DNA from: Gnetum montanum
Taxonomy: Eukaryota; Streptophyta; Gnetopsida; Gnetales; Gnetaceae
Length of the DNA: 46,695 nucleotides
Assembly: GCA_015680685.1 (NCBI GenBank)
Contig: MNCI01016152.1
Span: 70,971-117,665 of the forward strand
Direction: 5' to 3'
Shown: positions 30,272-40,948 of the stretch, piece by piece
Position numbering within the stretch: the stretch's first letter is position 1
How the letters are laid out: every line of letters starts with the position of its first letter
Notes under the pieces: model-generated
The model's database searches: none
The model's input: the letters and a program-made list of their open reading frames with translations, nothing else
Told to the model about the DNA's origin: nothing
Made by a program: the position numbers and the translations under genes

Positions 30272-31690
30272 CCCCTACAATTCCATGAGAGGATTCTTAT
30301 GGTTTACTCATGGACCTTTTCTAGTAGACCTCCTTCAAGATGGCCTTTCATCCCAAGTCAACTTCAAGCTGAGTTTTTTTGGAGCAAGCCATTGGTCCTA
30401 GTGGTTGCCCAACCCATCTTAAGTTGGCGATCATGGAGAAACTGTCTTCTTCAGCAGCTCCTAGGATGTTCATCATCTTTGGTAATGTTAAGCCCCATAC
30501 TACTAAGATTGAGTCCATCAAGTAAGATTACTTCCTTCACACCCCCCCCCCCCCCCCCCTCTTTCTCCTCTGAGGTGCAAGCTATGGATGTGCCTTCCTC
30601 GAGGCTAGTACAAGGGCCAAAGTATTTATCCTCTTGAGTGACATAGTAGATGGCAACATTTCCTTGGTAGGGTGGGATAAAGTCCAACCATGCTACCCCA
30701 CTAAAGTCAACCCATCACTTGTTTGGAACTTAGGTGTAGTGTTCTTAGGCTTGATTCTTCATTCTTTGGTTACATGGTTATTTTCTCCATAGACTATGCA
30801 GTGGGAATCTATAGGGGTCGGTATTAGAGATGGCAAATCAATTAGAACATTTTCATATTCCATTGTTACTATTACCTCTATGGATGGGAGATCTAAAACA
30901 ATCTCCTTCACAAGGTCCTTAGAAGATAGAGACCTCTAAACACAAAATTGAGCAAATCTCATATGCATCTTCATCTCTATAAATTTGTTAAAGTTGATAA
31001 ATTCCATTAAAAACCTAGCTAGGGTTTGAGGAAGTCCATCGTCTACAATTCCATTGTACACCTAAGGCCCTAATCCAGATAGGTGCCTTGAAAAACAAAT
31101 CTAGATCCCTATGTTCTTTGAGTCACTAGTGTGTAAGGGCTAGTCCTATGGCCTTGAAGAATCATGAGTCCCCTAAATAACCTTATCCCTATCTTTTGGA
31201 GATTGAAAATCAAAGAGTAGCAGATCATTTTCCCAGTTATGGATCTTAACCCCACTGACACCCCAGTTTGTGGTTGTCCATTTCTTAATGAGCTCCATTT
31301 TGGGTCAAGCCCCCTTAGAGATAAATTTTTCCACCAAGTTGAGTTTCATGGTTTACAGCCCATCCTCTGATGGTTGGGAAACCTACAAATGCATGGTCTT
31401 CTCTCAATGGTAACATGCATTTAAACCTTCATCACCTAGACTTCAAAACACCTCAAAGTTCTTGGGTCCAAAATCCACTAAGCCACCATTACCTGTCTTG
31501 CCTCAAACCCCACCTTCATCCAAATCCAAATGTACATCAAGGCCAAATAAATCATCTTCACCATCAACCACTAAGCCTACCATTGCTCCACTTAGACTAA
31601 AACTACCACTGCTGTCACCCCATCTTTCCTGGCTCACACTCTCTACCACTATGCTCCCTGCACTCTCACCCAACCAATAGTTTAAGACTA
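30272..31690 (-). mobile_element. LINE-M, 5' part: ORF1 and first codons of ORF2
   Basis: On the minus strand the region next to E1 reads RILSWNCRG, the N-terminus of an L1 endonuclease. The ORF2 start codon is decayed to ATA at 30300. Upstream, at 31340-31190, a DUF4283-like ORF1 domain shows VEKFISKGA, KMELIKKWTTTNWGVSGVKI and NDLLLFDFQSPKDRDKV. These match LINE-P ORF1 blocks LLGKFVSEGV and NDRLLFCFASLEDRERV. A further ORF1 stretch (30687-30451) carries a Gly run encoded by an 18-nt C tract. The 5' end near 31690 is approximate. With 4450-7447 it forms one LINE. Confidence 0.75.
30542..30559. repeat. C18 homopolymer
   Basis: Eighteen consecutive C within LINE-M ORF1 (G on the coding strand). 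Such tracts are prone to sequencing length error and may form G-quadruplex structure. Confidence 0.8.
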
Positions 31691-32500
31691 GCTAAAAGAA
31701 AAATATTAATGAACAATTTGTCAAATAATAACACAAAATTTCTCACTTTTAAATATCATCTACAAATGTTCATTTTTACAATTTCCTTTAACTACAATCT
31801 TGTCCTACATATGAAATATTGTTTTGTTGCTATTGTAATAATTTTAACCTTATGAACATTCTGTGACCATGATTTTCAAGTGTAAATAATATTTGTCATT
31901 AAGTTTATCATCATTTATAAATTCCCTTGTCAATTCAATTTCGTGAGCAATAAGCTAAGTCCATATTCAATTAGAGGATTATGCCCCTTTATTTCATAAT
32001 CCTTGATGTATCAAGGCATATATCATTCCAAAGATCATTTACAGCCATGACTTGTATGCTCAAACATGTGATTTGTGGAGGTGCTCTTGTAGATTTGTGA
32101 AAGAACATTTCTACAAGAATATTTTTGGTGTTAAGAGGAGTGTCAATGGATTTTCTAGTGTCACGAACCTTTTGCCTAGAATCCTATAGGTCCTTTCTAA
32201 TATCTTATTTCATACTTTATGAATTTCAACACTTTTACTCTTGTTATATAATCCTTTTTTCCATTTGCATTTGATCTTGATTTGTAAGATTTTTTAGAAC
32301 ATACTCTCTTGATACCATGTCTAGATAAGGATCTAACTCATCCCAAAGCCACTAGGTCTATACATTAATGAAGATAAGAAAGGCTCATGTATTCATGGCA
32401 CCCATGACTATCCATGATTGTCATGATTTTCATGGCACTCATGTATGAAAATTAGAACTTAGACATTGCATTATCTAAGATTGAGTCACAGAGGATGGCT
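31691..32500. other. no gene seen
   Basis: AT-rich sequence between LINE-M and the next gag remnant. No open frame or repeat was recognised. It may be the 5' region of the following element. Confidence 0.3.
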
Positions 32501-34450
32501 AATTGCAAAGTTGTCCATAACTTAAACAACTTCCTTTAAAATCCCAATCATTCAATGGAGTTGAATGGTTACAAAAGGATGGTAATTGCAAAATATTTTC
32601 TTATCAAGGACAAGATTCAAGCGCTTGCTGATGCTCAAATGCAATAAAGAAGGATTGCAATGGAGTACCCAATGAATCATCGCAATATTAACTTAAAGAG
32701 GAGCTACTAGTTCCAAGACTAGCAAAGCAAAGGTGGAGGTTGTATCAACATCCATAATAATGAAGAGGAAGAAGATCCTCATGTTTTGATGGTAATAGAG
32801 GTGTTGTACCAACATGTCACACAACCATCTAGCCTAACTCATTCAAACATCCACTTCATCAATTCCATTAATCTCGTAAGCCAAGTTATCACTCAACCTA
32901 TCTACCATACAACCCTTGCTCTAGCTATGCGAACTACCATTGCTTCGCATGTGGTTACTCTACCACCAACATATAACTTATTTCTTACAACAATAACTAT
33001 GAACACACCCTCCCAAATGAAAAATTCCAACTCCCTATTGAACTTTTTTTAACCATTGTCCATTACTTGACCAATCTAAAAATCACAAGTCTCACTTTTA
33101 TTTCTTTCATCCTCACAATTGTTGCCTTGAGTCAATGTTCCTCAACTAGTTTCCTTATCCACTATTGAACCTCCTTAGCTTATGTTACTTGCTCATGATT
33201 CTAGGGTAATCATGCCATACCCACTATCCATGGTATGCCTTCTAAACTCTTGTTACTACTCCAAGACCTATCATTATGATTACAAGCTAATCAAGATCAA
33301 ACCAAAAAGGCCACAACATTACATCAAGGAAGTCTAGTAATCTCCAAATTTCATCTTCTTATTCATCCCATTTGCCTAGGTGTCCAAAGGAGTTTCTTTG
33401 CCTAATTTCAATAACTATAATGGATAATTTGATCTCATAAATCAATTCATTACATTCCATAATGAGTGTATGCTATTGGCCTATTATCCCCATACCATTC
33501 TAAGTTCTTCAAACTTGTTACCAAGCAAGGCACTAAGATGGTACATGTCACTTCCTTATGGATCTATCACTACATTGGAGCAACCTTTTAGAGCCTTCTT
33601 GTAGTGTTTTCATAACAACATTAGTAGAGGTGATATATTCCAAAAGTTATTGGCAATTAAGCAAGCTTTCAATGAGTCCATCATCAAGTTCATATCTATA
33701 TGGACTTTGATCACGATTGAACTCACTCACACATTGCCTCATGATCAACTTTTGAACATTTTTAAAGGAGTAGCAAACAATTATACCAGAATCAAGTTAG
33801 TCTATCCTAGACCATTTAGCCTCCATAATGCTATCACTTTGATCAAATACATTAAGAAGGTTACTATTTAGCATAATGACTTGAAATGGGTGAGTTGCTA
33901 GAACAAGGCCAATAAAATAGCTCATAAAGAAAAAGCCTCTTAGAATGTGAGGCAAATTATGACATCTATGAATCAAACTTCATAAGGATTCTCATCAACA
34001 ATTGGAAGGAAAAAGAACAAGAATCAGAAGCCCAACACACTAGATAAGCTTCATCAAATGGGAATTAACAAAGGAGGTAATCCAAGGATAGATTTGAATA
34101 TCACAAATTTCTAATGACCTAGACACAACTGTATAACATTCTATTAAAGGAAGGGTACATAACCCAAAAACAGTTCTTAGAGTAAGCACAAGCTATATTC
34201 AAATGCTTATAAACTTTAGAAATAGATCCTTCATAACATGTGGAGGGAGATCCACCAGTCTCAACATGGTACAACCTTAACAAGTTTTGTTATTACCATG
34301 AAGTGGTAGTACATGATAGAAATAATTGCAATGCCCTCAAAGATGATATCTAAACACTAGTGGAAAAATAAAATATAGTCTTCAACATTCTAGTGCAACC
34401 CAATAATCTGGATATGCAAATCTTCCAAGATTTCTTAAACACTTACTTAA
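32500..34450 (+). pseudogene. gag of another Ty3/gypsy element (decayed)
   Basis: Broken + frames give a gag-like protein. Its clearest block is at 34282-34350: FCYYHEVVVHDRNNCNALKD, then TLVEK. This fits the variant Cys-His knuckle of many plant gypsy gags (C-x-YH-x-GH-x-x-x-C followed by an L-x-x-x-I-E-x-L helix). Upstream stretches (33650-33870, 73 residues, including LTHTLPHDQLLNIFKGVANN) fit the capsid region only loosely. Stops are frequent. No LTR was found on either side, so element borders are unknown. It is unrelated at sequence level to E1/E2 gag. Confidence 0.5.
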
Positions 34451-34999
34451 GGAGGATATTTGTATTCTACGTTGCATAGAGCATAAAGGTAATTATACCA
34501 AGACTCCCTTTATTAGTCAAGTAGTATCCTTTTAAAATAACATTCAATCATCAACCAATCAAAACCCACCAAGGCCTAAAAATTTTTTTCTTATAATCCT
34601 TCCCTTAGATAGCTTCACCACTTCTACAATCCAGAGTGTATGTGGAGCTTTGTTCATCATCAATATGACACCTCACTACAATGCAGCTCTTGCTTACTCA
34701 AACTACAAATTGAGCTAACCTCCATCTCCTCTAATAAATTAATTGCCTCTACGTACCCCATCTATGTCAATTGATTACCGAGCTAGTCTACTAAATATTT
34801 TATCATCACCATCTCATCATTCTTCCTCATCTAAGTTACAAAAGTCATCCTTTCTTTCTATTCCTACATCACTCATCAAAATCCTCATAAGGGCAAAAAA
34901 TGAAGCAACATCCAATGACAAAGGAAAAAAAAGAATAGGTGAACAAATAACCTACTCAAACAAAGAAGAAGATCTCGTTTCAAACTACAAAGAACATAT

Positions 35000-35840
35000 C
35001 TACTCTTGCTTTTGACAACTATATCAACTTCAAAGGAGCATCGCTTGGCATTGGAGGAGCTTCTTAAATCTATCACTATGCCGGAAAACATCCAACCCTA
35101 TGCCCAAGCTATATCATCAGTGATCAATGCAACTTGATATGAAGCAAATTACCTAGTTTTAAATGGGAGAATATTAAAACTCATTCTGCAACAAGTGTCA
35201 TGTGCCAACTTCATATCTATATCATGATGCAAATCGAGGGTAACGTTGTACTACCTTTGATGCACATTGATGATGTCGGTGGATCCAACATCATATCATG
35301 GACTATCCTAGAGCATATCAACCTTGAAAAATAGGTCATGTACTCTAATTATGACTCTACTTTCATTTCATTTAGCAAAGGTAGAGTAGATATTATAGGT
35401 ATAATTAAGTTATCTTTCTCGGTAGAAAGTTGCATCGCATCTAAGGTAGTTTCATAGTGACTAAAAACTCATTAGGTATTAACGCTATCTTAGGTAGATC
35501 CTAGCTAGCTTATCATCAAGATGTCTCCTCAACTATATACTAGGAGATACACTTTCCATGCAAGGATAGAGAAGAAATCATATATGTAGATCTTGAAATT
35601 CCTATCATGTCCTATATAGACCTTTTAGAGGAAACTATGCTAGGATTTGAACTTGCATCAAAATGTTAAATTTCATCAATGAAAGAAATACATGAGCTTG
35701 GTACTAGCATCCCATGATCATTTAGCATATATGAATCCATATATCTAAGCTTTAGAGAGTTAAATATTGTTAAATCCATGAAAAGCATTAAATATCCTAC
35801 TAGATCACAAGCTATAAAAACCATTGCTAGGATGTAGTAA
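35000..35840 (+). pseudogene. aspartic protease region of the same gag-pol (decayed)
   Basis: After gag the frame gives GNVVLPLMHIDDVGGSNIIS near 35240-35300, resembling the retropepsin DDGSSxNVIS active site with an altered order. SFSKGRVDIIGIIKLSFSVE follows, then a segment near 35465-35640 (NSLGINAIL..., HFPCKDREEIIYVDLEI) resembling the family's SYNIILGRPW and IKFP ending. Homology stops at about 35840 with no reverse transcriptase after it, so the element is truncated. The call rests on motif order. Confidence 0.5.
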
Positions 35841-37120
35841 TCCTATGGATTGTGTCCCCCTTGTCCTATTCCCTATTTATCTTTTGCTTAATAATTTGCA
35901 AATGTCCTTTCAATTCTAGCAATTTTAATTATTTTACATTATCTTCTTCTATTGAGTGCTCGTGTAATTTATTTTCTCTATACATTTTATTTTACTTTTT
36001 AGTCTTCTCTATAATTATGGTTTGATCTTTCGTTTCAATTAGCCACTTGCTTTAGTATCAAAACATTAAAAAAAAAAGTCAAATGCATAAAAATCTAAAA
36101 ACTAAAATCACAAAAATATAGAAAATAAAAAGCATAAAATATAGAACCATAAACATATAAAAAACTAGAAACCCATAAGCAAAACTAGTCATCTTTACTC
36201 CACCTCCCTATAACATAGTTTTGAATGTCCATACAAAATTGCATTTTCAAGGTAATGTCACAAACACATGCCAAAATAAATACGTCACATCTAGCAAAAA
36301 TATCAAAACTTCAAAGAAAAAAACCAAAATCTTTTAGGTATGTTCATTATTTTCTTTTGGTAAGGTACATTTTCATAAGGGTATATCTTGACATAATATG
36401 GTCTATATTATGTTGTATTTTGCTAGTGGACTTACTTATGTTTTCTAATATCTTTCTTATGCTTATATTTATAATTATGATTATGCATCTGAAGGTTTGA
36501 ACCCTTGACACCTTGTTTATTTGTACGTTTGATGCACTAGTATTTCAATTATAATTAGTATCTCATGGTATATTTACTTTTAAGCTTGTGTATAATGTAC
36601 CTTGGAACCGCCCTTTATGTATTGACAAGGTTTAAGCCTTTGACCTCTTAATAAGTATACATGTTTTATGATGGTTTCATGATATGCTTCTTAAGGTTTG
36701 GATCTTAGAGTTTTCTCATCATACATGTTTGGAAATCTTATTATTTTTTATTTTTTTCTTGATTACTATTTCTTAGTATTTACCAATGGTTGGTACCTTT
36801 TGTAAAGCAACAAGTTGGAAGGATAATGGTGGTCCATTATTGGTATTTTATTTATGTTTTATTTATATTTTATCATATTTTATATTGTTCTAAAATTTTT
36901 GGAAATATGTAAGAATATGGTTTAAATTCATGTTAAATGAATAATTGGGGTTTATTTTAAATTTTTTTTATTTTTTATTTTTTCTTGGAACTCATTCTTG
37001 GACATGTGGGCTTACTCCCATGTTATATTAGTGACTTCACCCAAAGGTTGATCATTGGATCATTTTGTGGATATAAGTAACCTAATTTTTGGAAAGTAGA
37101 TTATTAATAATTTATTTTAG
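35841..37120. other. no gene seen; very AT-rich
   Basis: A-rich (36065-36180) and T-rich (36840-36990) tracts. Loosely repeated phrases (ggtttgaaccc, ggtttaagcc, ggtttggatc) occur between 36490 and 36705. Open frames here are low-complexity. Confidence 0.3.
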
Positions 37121-37782
37121 GAATTGCCTAAACTCTACATCTTATGATTATAGATACTTAATAACTGTTGGCACATTTAAGCCATTTAATGGAGGAAGCT
37201 TCAAAGAAAATTTAGTTTATTGTCTGCAAGTAATATGCAGCCAGAGGGAAAAAGCTAACACTCGGAGCAAAAACAATTAGTGGATCCTGCAGACTCTTTT
37301 CAGACGGTCAGATGTTCAGATTCGGTTACTTTTACATCATCCATGGGATAAGTATATCTTCTGCAAGAATGTGGAACTTGGGAATCATTTGGGGATGATT
37401 TTGAAATAGCATGTCAAAATCTTCAGAGTAATTATAAAAAGGGCACCGAGAAGCATTACATATGGCATGTTTCATTGTGGTAGGAAATATCTTGAGGAGT
37501 TTGCAGATAAAGTTTAAAAATATTTCCCATATTACTAATAATGGCAAGAACTGCAGTAACATTTCAGAGATTGTCATGAACAGATGTTTGTATGAACTAT
37601 CCCATCAGAATATTTGTGAAAGTTTTCAATATCTGTGTGAGTGAGTCTTCATTTCCATCTGCCAAAAACATCATCTGCTAAGGTCACTGAAAAGAGAAAA
37701 GCTGAGATCAACAGAAAGCCAAATTTTTCCAAGGATAGTTATCTCGGAGAAGAGTCAATGTTGGACATTTTGAATCGATATT
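37121..37782. other. start of a less AT-rich, gene-like island; no gene assigned
   Basis: Base composition shifts from about 37100. A 36-bp stretch at 37167-37202 matches 1711-1746 at about 29 of 36 positions (gttggcacattt...gccattt). No protein family is recognised in this part. Confidence 0.3.
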
Positions 37783-38398
37783 TTGGAAGACACTAAGCAA
37801 GAAATAAGAAAAGATGCTGTAGAGCATGCATCAGAGTGTTCAAGCTCATTTGGAGACACTAGTATTGATTCTTATGGGTCAGATTCTAAATTCGATGATG
37901 CTTCTGAAGTAGAATCACGGTTTTGGAATCCTAAAAGTTCTGCATCTTTCCTGGAGATGAATGGAAATAGAGACAAAGACGAGGAGGAAAGGATTGCATT
38001 CAATCAAATGGTAAGATGCTGCGTGCAGGTTTATCCCCGATCAAGAGGGAGGACCTTGCCTGTTCTCGTCTCGCAGGGCAGATATCTTGAATTCTATGAT
38101 CTTGAAGCCCAGATTAGGCTTTTGGGGGCTACGACATGCTAACACGAGAGAATAAATGGGGGGCAGTTGCACTATCATTGAAAATGGAAGCTTCAAATGG
38201 TGCACATCTGAAAAGCTAGTTTATTCCAAGTACCTGAAGCTTGTTGAGGTCTGGATTAGAAGTGTTAGGAAAAAAAATAGCAGTAGCAGTTGCAGTGACA
38301 AGAAAATTGACATGAAATGTTTGTTAAATTGGATCAAGCGTGCTGTTGTTGTTCCAGAATTCGAAGCTGACTGTGTCGATCACCTATGGCTTAGTTAA
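37783..38398 (+). pseudogene. host-gene-like fragment, unknown family
   Basis: An open stretch of 119 codons (37783-38142) contains ECSSSFGDTSIDS and DDASEVESRFWNP, an acidic Ser-rich segment. It resembles the N-terminal part of plant-specific uncharacterised proteins with an SSFGDT/EVES signature; this is from memory and weak. A second frame (38156-38398) adds KYLKLVEVWIRSVRKKNSSS and MKCLLNWIKRAVVVPEFEA. The two are out of frame, so this is either broken or contains introns. The composition is closer to a host exon than to the surrounding retroelements. Confidence 0.3.
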
Positions 38399-38779
38399 TG
38401 TCCACTCTGAATCAGAGAGATTATCACCAAATCACCTCCTCCTGGTATTGAACAGAAATCTTGCCCCAATTATGGTGAAAAGAATGCTGCTGCAGCAGCA
38501 GTATGCAAGCCTGGAAGATCAGGCATGTCAGTGTCTCCGCTTACATCTGTTCAAATGTGCAGTTCACATGAAGAGGAAAATGTTCGATCTGTACCCCTGT
38601 TTGTTTTGGAAATCCTTCCGAGTTTAATAACATTGATGGAAATTTGGGACCTTCCAAAATTCAAGCTGCACATGCCATAGTGTCCATGCCAAGGAAGAGA
38701 ATCCGATCAGGTCCAGAGTAACAGGAGGCACAAATATATATCTATCCATCTGCTTAAATAGAATCACACTCCCAGAGTT

Positions 38780-39390
38780 ACCTCAATGCCTTAACCACCA
38801 GAATATTGATAAGTCTGCGCTGTCTGATCATCCAGAGGAGATCCAGCTTCTGGAAGCGGCGCAGGCTTGCAACTCGCCGAATTCCGCCACGATCGATTGC
38901 TCCGACAGCAAAGTTTTCACCGCGATTCTGAGGTATGTGCTCGGAAATTTCACTGGTATCAAGTTCTACCGATTCGGAAAACCAATTCCGGGCGGAAGAG
39001 ATAATACCTGCGATGTTTCTTGGCGATTTCAACCGAAATCCGGCAAACGCGCCTCACGAACCGTTCTTTACAAAGATTACAGACGATTCACACTCGCCAG
39101 ATTCTCCATGAATCCCTGCAACTACACCGTCGTCGACGTTGGTGGCTGGCATTCTGGCGTGAATGCACGCAAGGAAAAAAACATGGTGAAAGAAGGAGAG
39201 AAGGCGTGATTCCTTCGGGAGGGTTTTCTTTGTCAAACCGGAGAGCCTGAAAACCCTAGGCTCCATTGAAGCAATCGGTAAAGCTTTGAATGAAGCTATT
39301 CCTGTGGTGAAATCCGAGAGCTCCTTCAGTTCTGGCAAGTATCTCATGTATGCCAGATGTGAACGTGTCTGCCTGCGATTGGGGGGCAAC
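38780..39390 (+). pseudogene. host-gene-like fragment, unknown family
   Basis: From about 38838 to 39209 one + frame reads a compact, non-repetitive protein: EIQLLEAAQACNSPNSATID, DSKVFTAILRYVLGNFTG, IKFYRFGKPIPGGRDNTCDV, SWRFQPKSGKRASR, YKDYRRFTLARF and VVDVGGWHSGVNARKEKN. After a frameshift, GRVFFVKPESLKTLGSIEAI and SESSFSSGKYLMYARCE follow. The pattern (Cys, WRF, KDYRRF, HSGVNAR) looks like a real conserved plant domain, but I cannot name it with confidence. Codons and GC resemble a host gene. Missing flanks and the frameshift suggest a pseudogene. Confidence 0.4.
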
Positions 39391-39625
39391 CTATGTGGCA
39401 GCGGTGGACGTGTACAGCTTTGGCGTGGTGGCGATGGAGCAGGTGCTTGAGCAGGCCGTGGCAGAGCATCTGTGCAAGAAAGATGGACTGGAACGGCAGT
39501 TGCAGTTATCAGTACCTAACGCCTGGATTCTACAGACGTGGCTATTGTATGTTGAGTCTACCATGTGCAAGATGATACAAAGTGGGATTTTGGACATGTA
39601 TTATAGACGCTTTGTTTTAAAATGA
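39347..39625 (+). pseudogene. receptor-like kinase fragment (tentative)
   Basis: A 91-codon frame contains DVYSFGVVAMEQVLEQAVAE, which fits subdomain IX of plant receptor-like kinases (GDVYSFGVVxxEL). The preceding SACDWGATYVAA is where the activation-loop end and APE motif would be, though APE is not intact. The remainder shows no kinase motif. It overlaps the preceding fragment's end in another frame. This could be chance similarity around one strong motif. Confidence 0.3.
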
Positions 39626-40607
39626 ATAAATTTTATTCAAAGAAAAGAAATTTATGAGATAATTATGTAACATCCTCTCTATATGGACATTTGTCTATTA
39701 TGCTTTTTATTCCTATAGAAATTATAACTTCCCTTGGTGGTTATAACCAAACCTTCATAATGTTTGTAATTCACCCTAATTTTTCATGATGATTGTAACC
39801 ACCTAGAAGCCACGATAAAAAGATCTTCCACGATAGAATAAAAGGGGTGGGTAGATAAAGAAGAATTATCGGATAATTCTTGTAAAACATGACTTGCTAA
39901 TTACATCGGCAATTCAACTACTTTGTTTAAATCCTATGAGTTTTTTTCTTCTCATTTTGTCTTAGCTGCTTAATTAATAGTTTAGATAGTACTGTGCTTG
40001 GCATTTAATTTTGGGATTTTCTAATTACTCTTATAGCTCTATTTTTGCCCAATTCTAGACTTCTATTTTGGTTGCCATATAAGAGGTCATGTTGTCTTTG
40101 AAAAGCATCTTGAGCGATTTCATAGTAATGTCTTTATGAAATTACCTATTTGAGTCTAGATGGTTTAGAAAATCTTTGATACTTTGAGTTGACTTGAAAT
40201 AGCTTCATTTTTTAAAAAAATTTATTGCATTGATATTTTCTGAAATTGTCAATTTTTTTCTGATAGCTCTATTGTTTGCAACTCTTGACAACTATTAACT
40301 AGCCAAATAAAAGTTTGTACTTTGTCGTTTACAAAGCATTTTGATAGTTTAATAAGAGTGTCTTTTACGAAATTTCGTGTTGAGCTTAGAGAGTTTGGAC
40401 AATTTGTAATACTTAAATTGAATTGGAATAACTTTACTACGAAGTGTTTCCTCATGTTCAATTTATCTTGCCTAAATGTTTGAGATTTCACACAAATCTA
40501 TTTTCTGTTCTTTTCTCTTTCTAAAATCCATTAAATCTCACTCTATTTCTAGTTTTCTTGTGGATCTTTCTCTCTAGCGGAAATTAATAGTAGATTTCTA
40601 TAGACTT
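39626..40607. other. no gene seen
   Basis: AT-rich flank. A short perfect inverted repeat, gaattatc-g-gataattc, lies near 39862-39878. No coding signal. Confidence 0.3.
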
Positions 40608-40943
40608 GTGCTTAAGCATTTTTGTGAAATTTTATTTGTTTCAAGCAACGTACTATAGAGACTATATAAACAAAGTGACTTGACAAAATAGGAATCTTTA
40701 ATAACTCACATTATTTAAGAAAGTTAGCTAAATTTCTTTTATAATAGCCAATTACAGTTTCATACACAAACCCAACCATTTCAACATTCATAACAAAAAA
40801 CACACATTTACACTTAGTTCGCTCTATTAACACTAAGTTTATTTAGAGGTATCTGAGCCTTGGTGTTGCCAAAGACCAGCAAGCGCCTAAACTCAAGTTT
40901 GAAGGAACACCTTCATTTCCCATGATTAATAGTCATGAGACCA
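40608..40943. repeat. dispersed repeat, copy B (target of LINE-P)
   Basis: This aligns with 2838-3163 across most of its length, diverged. LINE-P inserted at its right end, in aatagtcatgagacca, and flanking sequence resumes at 45531. Confidence 0.5.
40928..40943. repeat. target-site duplication of LINE-P, left (16 bp)
   Basis: aatagtcatgagacca is repeated exactly at 45515-45530, after the A tail. Perfect, long duplications of this kind mark target-primed LINE insertion. Confidence 0.9.
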
Positions 40944-40948
40944 GGATC

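Noticed and set aside
39347-39625. An intact receptor-like kinase
   Set aside because: Only one subdomain is recognisable; no catalytic loop, APE or C-terminal lobe, and the frame is short.
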